This document shows, piece by piece, positions 59,601 through 64,000 of a DNA stretch of 64,000 nt. Origin of the DNA: Gordionus sp. m RMFG-2023 (lineage: Eukaryota; Nematomorpha; Gordioida; Chordodea; Parachordodidae); the NCBI RefSeq assembly GCF_954871325.1, contig NC_088778.1, positions 10,077,743 through 10,141,742 on the forward strand, in the 5' to 3' direction. The notes below the pieces were generated by a model. The model was not told where the DNA came from and searched no databases. It saw only the letters and a program-made list of their open reading frames with translations. How positions within the stretch are numbered: the first letter of the stretch is position 1; every line of letters begins with the position of its first letter. Both the position numbers and the translations under genes were made by a program.

Positions 59601-62600
59601 ATAATACTATAATAAAAGTATTAATTTTTACAGTAATAAACTTTGTCTTATTTCATCTCAAAATTTAATAGATAACTCCCAAAAATTTTTTATCCTACCC
59701 CCATTAAAGCAGCTTACCCCCTACCCCCTCAAAAAAATAGGATGCAAACTGTTCCTACCCCTCCCGCTCATGTAGACGCTGCTCAAGGACAAGGAAGTCA
59801 CTTTAGTCCTATGGTCAGCTTTCTACAAATTACTCATCTCAATAATACCACACCCCGCTCGTTGTGTTTAAAATGATCAATTTATTTGTTTTTTAGATTA
59901 AAGTTAAATGAATATTTTAAAAAAGGTGAAAGCTTTTCTTTTAAATTTAATAAAGTTATTTTAAACTTTTCACCTCCCTTCCCCCAAATTTTTCTATTAA
60001 ATCCCTTACCATTAAAGTTTTATCAAATTATTTGGGCAAAGGTTGGGGGAAAATATATTTAATTTCAAATGATAATAAATAAATATCACTTTCCTACACT
60101 AAAATAGTTAAGAATTCTCTCAGAGAATTTGGGAAATCAAATTATTAAAATTTATACTGCTCTGAGACCCCATTAGTAATTTTTGTTATTTAAATTTCAA
60201 AATCATATGGGTTTTTTAAACAGAAATCCAAAGTCAACTGAACCATTTTACCGGAAAGAACATTTATGAATTTCTGAACCATAACTATATCTTTATTAAA
60301 ATCCTTAAAAAGTACGAACTGAACCTACTTAATTCTTCTGAACAGTTGGAAACCTTAATGTTATATAAAAGTGTTAATACAATATATTTTTATATAATTT
60401 TTATAGCGGTAATTATTCAAGATTTTAATCTTGTATTGCTCAATTATATTTGAATTTAGATAATAATTAAAAGTAAAAAGGCCGATCCATAAATTTTTTA
60501 CCTATCCGATCCTGATATCGATATTGTTGCATAATATATTATTTTATTTAATCGATATTCACAAAATAATATATATTTGTATTTTTATTTACGAAGCCTT
60601 TAGCCACAATTGATTGAACATAAATTGATTTACGATAGATATATTTATCCAGATTTTGTGTAAAAAGAATATATATAATCGAGAAAACGAATTTAATTGT
60701 ATTTTAAAAAGAACATATAATTTTTACGTTAAAAAAATAAACGATTTTCTTTATATGATAAATAATTTTGTTCATTATGTTTTATTAATAAATAAAGAAA
60801 CCAGACTTACAGATTATTCTACTACTTATTCTTTTTAGCGCGATAATTCTTTAATTGCGTCAGATATTTATATTCATATTTTTTTACCATCTCTTTTTTG
60901 AACCAATATAATAAAAATATCATATTTTCTATTTTATAAAAACTAACTTTCACGAATGATTAAGCGTATTTTGTTTTTTTTATATTCCAAAAGTTCTGCC
61001 ATCTGCTGTGGGCAAAATAAATAAGTTTGGGTAATTTACTTTTGGCCAAAATCTTGAGTTAATCGTTTTTAAAAATTGGCGAAATCGATCCATTTAACAC
61101 AACTAGCTGAATGTGACTCCTTAGATATTTTAAAATCATTTTCTTATTGCAGATAAAATAATAAAAAAACAGCGCATAATTTTTTAACTAATTTTTTACA
61201 TAGCAACAAATATATTGTATTAAGTCCCTTTGCTTAATTTATTACTATTAAATTATTTATAAAATAAAAAAATTTATATTATATACAATAATAAAATAAC
61301 CAAAAACAATAAAAATAATGGGTCGGGTTTTTAAAAAATATCGGTGCCGATCCGAAATTTAATATCAGCACAGCCCTAATTAAAAATTTTATTTAAAAGT
61401 ATCACACTAAAATATATATTACATTTTTCAAATGTCAAATCTTATTTAGTTAATTAATTACTGTGGATTGGAATACATATAACTTATAAGTTCTAATAAT
61501 ATCTCTTTTTCATATTCTCATAAGAAATTTACTTTTTTAAAACGTCTTTCTATATTTTAGTTTTATTTAAGAAATTCAATATAAATTTTACAAATATTTA
61601 AAAACCCGAAAATATGGTCTTTAGTACCGTAACCGAAATCTTTATAATGTAAGCACTTGAATGGTAACTGAATAGTATTCTTTATAATTTGAGAACCTGA
61701 ACCGTATCAGACCCAGAACCTGACCCTGTTTTGAAAACAATATTTCCTTTCAGCATTGGTAGTTTCGATGACTCCAAAATTTAAGAATTGTTTAGTTCAC
61801 CAGTGGAAATTTATACACACAAAACAAATTTTATAAAAAAAATTGAAAATATAATATATTTTGTAGTTACATCAAAAGTAGCATTTTTTCTAACCAAGCT
61901 TAACGAATTGCTTAGGGTGGATAAATGATCTCTCTTTTCACCTGATTTGGAATCGTCTTTAATAATTTTCCAAAGTGTTAAATTAGATTTGCCGCAAATG
62001 ACAATAAAACCGGGTTTGAATGGAGAAAATTTGAGTGATAATATTTGATCTGGACCGGTCTATATTGAATTTTTTTATAATATAAATATAATAGCTTATA
62101 TAAATTTAACAAAGGTTTTGAAAATTGAATTAAAAATAATGTAAGTGTGACTATCATAATTTTATATTAATCTAACCCGCAGTAATCTCATCGTTAATTC
62201 TAACCCCAGGTCCCGTCCAATCTATAATTTTTTGTTCAACCGAATCGACTATTTTTTTCAGGATCCAAGTCAATCCGTACAGATCTGATGAGAAAAACTT
62301 AAAAAGTATTGAACAGAAAGAACACGAATTAAGAAAGCGAAAAAATTATATGCGCCAGAGAAAAATAAAAAATAATGGTGTTTTATTTAAAGAACATCTA
62401 TAAAAACATTGGGAAAACAATGCTAAAAAATCGAGCCGAGGTCTGATTGCGGCGCAAATAAAATTTTGAATCAAGGTTCGGCCCTAGGGTTTCTGAGGAT
62501 TCAGGATTTTGAGATTCGACGAATCCGAATTATAAAATTAAAGATTAATTTATTTAAAACCTGGCAAAATTGTGAAATAATTCCAAACTTTATATATATT

Positions 62601-63975
62601 TTTGGTTGACAATGTGTCTATTATCTTGAGATTATGAAAGGCTGAATGATTGTATAAATCATTATTTTCCTAGATTATATTTTTACTCTATGATATTTTC
62701 AATGAATTATTTTTCTCGTTTATCTTATAAACGTCCAATAATATCAGTGAAGATTTACTTTTAATTATTTTCTAATAAATTTTTTTTTCTTCAATTATAT
62801 TACTAGTATTAGAAATAGGAATAAAAAAATATATTTCTATATTTAATTTGAAAATTAGAGAAAAAAAACTGCAAATCTTAATCAAATTTATTAGTTTAAA
62901 AATAAATATGAATAAAATAGTGAGATGTGATTAGAATTAGCTACAATTGGAATTGATTATAAAAAAAGGGTAATTTTTTAAAGGTATAAGAAAAGGAGAG
63001 ATAAGATTTGATAAACCTACAATGTTTGTTAGAAAATTAAGGCAACAAATATTTATTTAATATATTTATTTAATTCTAAATTTTAAGCAAATTAATTTAA
63101 AAACAAAAAATATACATTTAAAAATATAAGAATTTTAATTTTTTTCCTTACTTCTCAAGATCCATAAATTTTCTTTTTGAATAATAAAACAAAACGAAAT
63201 ATTACTCTTAAGATTAGTGTTGTTAAACGACTCGTTTTGAGCCAATTTTTAAAAACACTCAATATTTTAGCCAGAAAAATATTGCCTAAGCCACGATATT
63301 TCACTAATAGATGTCCAAACCTTTGTTCCTTCTATAAGCAAAATCTTCAGGCTTATGTAATATTATTCTGGATGAAATATTGAGTTAGTTTTTAAAAATA
63401 GGCTCAAAACGAGCCGTTTAACACTACTTAAGATATAAAAATTTAGAAAAAAAGAATTATACACGGTCATTCTTATAAAGCCTTATAATTTTTAAATATT
63501 TTTGGATTTGGTGATATTGCATCTTGACGTATGAAAATTTTTTTAGCAAGGAAATATATATGGTAGGCAAGGATAGATATGGTTACAATCATAGTCAAAA
63601 TTTGTGATTACTACTGGCATAGACTCATTAAAAAAACCAAGGAAAATATAACCCTCTCCCCTTGTTTCCCTATGAAAATTTCTGGTTGACGCCCCTGTTT
63701 ATTATACTCTATGTTTTTAAATTCAAAAACGAATTATATTCAAAAAACGATAAAAAATGAAATAACGGGATGACAGGGTAAGTTATCTAAAATCTTTAAA
63801 AATCATATTTCCTATATAATATATGTATATTCACTTTAGTCTCTATTAATTTAGTACTTCTTTCCCAATCCCATATTGAGAGGATATGATCACTAGAATC
63901 ATCTATCACTGCGAGTAATTTACCGCCATCCTTAATATCAATTTTTGAAAAGAAGAAAAATGAATATTTTATAAT
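47512..63975 (-). CDS. EML: EMAP-like (EML) microtubule-associated WD40 protein
   Basis: Eleven minus-strand exons, all phase-consistent with GT-AG introns, encode the last 593 residues: 63835-63975, 61871-62059, 58834-58933, 58201-58382, 57723-57980, 57503-57634, 56335-56494, 51299-51396, 50446-50677, 48231-48385 and 47512-47646 (stop TAG). The sequence follows EML1-4 blade by blade through the tandem beta-propellers (TAPE domain), with landmarks LSIWDW, GGKDRIIKTW, GTTKNCLLHG, GHVDIITGLTYHP, RDIRWATQNCVITF and STGGKDTTIIQW near the C-terminus. EML proteins bind tubulin and modulate microtubule and spindle organisation. The N-terminal coiled coil, HELP motif and first blades lie beyond the window. 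Exon 57723-57980 has an extra Asn/Lys/Ser-rich loop of about 35 residues. Introns range from 88 bp to 4.9 kb and hold MITEs and LINE debris. Most acceptors end AAG without a clear pyrimidine tract. The gene looks intact. Confidence 0.92.
48231..48385 (-). CDS. EML: EML exon 10 of visible set
   Basis: Encodes WGKDLSGNDINCSTKSN and GIGDDSCKVRLYAFPTNP, matching GVWPEGSDGTDIN...RS and ADDFCKVHLF.YP. An Asn-rich stretch (NNNLNE) extends the loop between them. Confidence 0.92.
48450..48850 (+). pseudogene. LINE C-terminal (endonuclease region) fragment
   Basis: A less AT-rich patch in an EML intron, sense opposite to EML. Frames read MSSILEPVSPSNKNS, then NATDIGSETLNFIKIIGKKS. The order recalls the end of LINE proteins of the 27519-29385 type (SxLEPPGL..., then V.V.T.G....E.L.F...LG.R), just past the PD-(D/E)XK endonuclease. 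It is broken by frame changes and lacks the RT. Confidence 0.5.
49346..49669. mobile_element. MITE with CAGAGACCTGCAGG end, 324 bp
   Basis: Left end CAGAGACCTGCAGGCCGG; right end CCCGAGCCTGCAAGTCTTTG, an imperfect inverse. Flanks share only ATTAT, so the duplication has decayed. Located in the EML intron between 48386 and 50445. Confidence 0.7.
50446..50677 (-). CDS. EML: EML exon 9 of visible set
   Basis: Encodes GHSSRITHLDWS, LLFWDVNTKQQ and RDIRWATQNCVITFEVIG, matching GHSS.ITHLDWS..., E.L.WD, and DI.WAT.TCVLGF.V.G. Ends in phase 1. Confidence 0.92.
51299..51396 (-). CDS. EML: EML exon 8 of visible set
   Basis: Encodes GDYIAVGSQDTKIYVYIITD, matching G..LA.GSHDNFIYLY. Acceptor TTTATTTAG, donor GTAAGA, the closest to consensus in this gene. 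Confidence 0.9.
51500..53950. other. EML intron, no gene seen
   Basis: Most of the 4.9-kb EML intron (51397-56334) is AT-rich DNA with only short chance frames. No terminal repeats or RNA gene were recognised in this part. Confidence 0.4.
53960..55095. mobile_element. decayed GGCACCGATATT-family element, interrupted
   Basis: The left part has TCGCATCGGCGCCAATATTG and ACCGACACCGATTTT; the right part has TCGGTATCGGTGCCG and GTGCATCGATCCAGCCC. These mirror each other and resemble the 4595-4986 MITE. The centre is taken up by a GAACGCGTTC-family repeat (54230-54860). No clean termini remain. Confidence 0.45.
54230..54860 (+). repeat. GAACGCGTTC repeat family, copy 4
   Basis: Contains GTGAACGCGTTTGTGAACG, AAGTTCGTTTTTTTTG, GGTGAACGCGTTCC and, farther on, AAAGTGAACGCGTTCAA near 54735, so the element or a second copy continues to about 54750. 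Longest copy in the window. Lies in an EML intron. Confidence 0.6.
55096..56334. other. EML intron; 37-bp tandem duplication
   Basis: No gene. Near 56218-56290 a unit of about 37 bp (TCTAGTAAAAATTTTAAAAT, then GAGGGGGTCGGGT) is duplicated head to tail. The rest is AT-rich intron. Confidence 0.55.
56335..56494 (-). CDS. EML: EML exon 7 of visible set
   Basis: Encodes ATCACFSPTSENLVAIGTNT and GSWIVLNLEDKQI, matching the CADFHPSG..VAIGT.SGRW.VLD blade. Ends in phase 1 before a 4.9-kb intron, the longest in the visible gene. Confidence 0.9.
57503..57634 (-). CDS. EML: EML exon 6 of visible set
   Basis: 44 codons, GHVDIITGLTYHPSKDEML then GQIKLWDCRRRRC, matching GH.DE.WGL..HP....F.T...D..V.LWD. 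Separated from the previous exon by only 88 bp. Donor GTTAGT. Confidence 0.9.
57723..57980 (-). CDS. EML: EML exon 5 of visible set, with inserted loop
   Basis: Begins LDENLGAIRVICPG, ends CILIGTTKNCLLHGNFKDGF. Between these lies a polar insertion (NTIGEKELSKNEVKATNND...) absent from vertebrate EMLs, presumably a surface loop between propeller strands. 86 codons, phase 0. Donor GTAAAA. Confidence 0.9.
58201..58382 (-). CDS. EML: EML exon 4 of visible set
   Basis: Encodes NIHPGGLFSIMVYQC and IIATGGKDRIIKTWAPHSFE, the H.GGIFSL..L.DGTL.SGGGKDR.I..WD blade. Acceptor AATATAAAAAAG has no pyrimidine tract. Donor GTGGTT. Confidence 0.9.
58834..58933 (-). CDS. EML: EML exon 3 of visible set
   Basis: Encodes KPKFVICLAFLHDG and LLTGDSNGSLMLWSK, matching the KPKFVLCV.F..NGD..TGDS.GNI.VW blade. 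Acceptor CTCTTAG, donor GTGATA, ends in phase 1. Confidence 0.9.
59203..59781. mobile_element. hAT-type MITE (CAGCGTCTACATGA ends), 579 bp
   Basis: Ends CAGCGTCTACATGA and, inverted, TCATGTAGACGCTG. Perfect duplication CTCAAGGA at 59195-59202 and 59782-59789. Subterminal pyrimidine-rich ACCCCCT motifs on the plus strand and a CCGCCGCCTTCGGCGG hairpin near 59278. Non-coding; sits in an EML intron. Confidence 0.88.
60475..61378. mobile_element. truncated GGCACAGCCCTA-family MITE
   Basis: The right end, ATCGGTGCCGATCCG to AGCACAGCCCTA at 61378, resembles the right end of the 4595-4986 MITE. A mirrored GGCCGATCC and CTATCCGATCCTGATATCG block lies near 60480-60525, but no matching terminus is left. 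Around 61040-61110 there is half of a TAGTGTTG-family MITE (TTGAGTTAATCGTTTTTAAA). Confidence 0.5.
61871..62059 (-). CDS. EML: EML exon 2 of visible set
   Basis: 63 codons, phase 0 at both ends. Encodes FSPFKPGFIVICGKSNLTLW followed by a Ser/Lys-rich linker (SKSGEKRDHLSTLSNSLSL), longer than in vertebrates. Acceptor CAATATAG, donor GTAACT. Confidence 0.9.
62060..63214. other. EML intron, no gene seen
   Basis: AT-rich intron. A patch at 62170-62520 is less AT-rich (for example AATCGAGCCGAGGTCTGATT near 62428) but contains no supported frame or terminal repeat. Confidence 0.4.
63215..63426. mobile_element. TAGTGTTG-family MITE, 212 bp, with TSD
   Basis: Ends TAGTGTTGTTAAACGACTCG and, inverted, CGAGCCGTTTAACACTA. 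Perfect duplication CTTAAGAT at 63207-63214 and 63427-63434. The centre (GTTCCTTCTATAAGCAAAAT) is in the reverse orientation relative to the copy at 43683. Located in the first visible EML intron. Confidence 0.9.
63835..63975 (-). CDS. EML: EML exon (first visible)
   Basis: Encodes FFFFSKIDIKDGGKLLAVID and DHILSIWDWERSTKL, aligning with the FSK..GG..L.AVDDS..H.LSVWDW blade of EML proteins. Donor GTGAAT. The acceptor at ATCAAG near the window edge is less certain. Confidence 0.85.
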
Positions 63976-64000
63976 CTTGATGCAAATTTTTTTATTATAC

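Overview
The window is very AT-rich eukaryotic DNA, almost certainly from an invertebrate animal. Three things point there: a multi-exon gene for an EMAP-like (EML) microtubule-associated WD40 protein, a small gene for a survivin-type BIR protein, and a dense load of hAT and PIF/Harbinger transposons with a non-LTR retrotransposon. GT-AG introns range from 43 bp to about 4.9 kb. The species cannot be named from the sequence alone.

Layout. 1-5.5 kb: repeats, an hAT remnant, a possible tRNA-derived SINE and an old LINE fragment. 5.5-11.7 kb: a Harbinger element whose transposase gene was split by a 4.0-kb hAT element, with a perfect 8-bp target duplication. 12.1-21.5 kb: a short inverted pair enclosing a small inverted-repeat element and a 7.4-kb hAT-type foldback element (13153-20537), whose arms are long arrays of a roughly 119-bp unit with a TGACAATTGTCA palindrome. 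21.5-25 kb: transposon debris. 25.1-26.4 kb: exons of an unrecognised minus-strand host gene, one partly triplicated. 27.5-29.4 kb: a truncated, nearly open LINE. 29.4-32.0 kb: candidate 3' exons of a minus-strand BESS-domain gene, with a 32-nt exon duplicated and the last exon in six tandem copies. 33.2-33.7 kb: the BIR (survivin-like) gene. 34-40 kb: a four-level nest of hAT elements and MITEs. 41.7-46.2 kb: more MITEs and two short fossil retroelement fragments. 47.5-64 kb: the minus-strand EML gene, 11 exons visible and the 5' end beyond the window, its introns carrying MITEs.

The supported host genes are thus one cytoskeletal gene, one mitosis/chromosomal-passenger-type gene, a candidate BESS-type DNA-binding or co-factor gene and one unknown. 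They are not an operon or an obvious pathway. Most of the remaining DNA is transposon-derived, and at least eight insertions can be defined exactly by terminal inverted repeats (TIRs) plus target-site duplications (TSDs). The most unusual structures are the giant foldback element and the tandemly multiplied exons.
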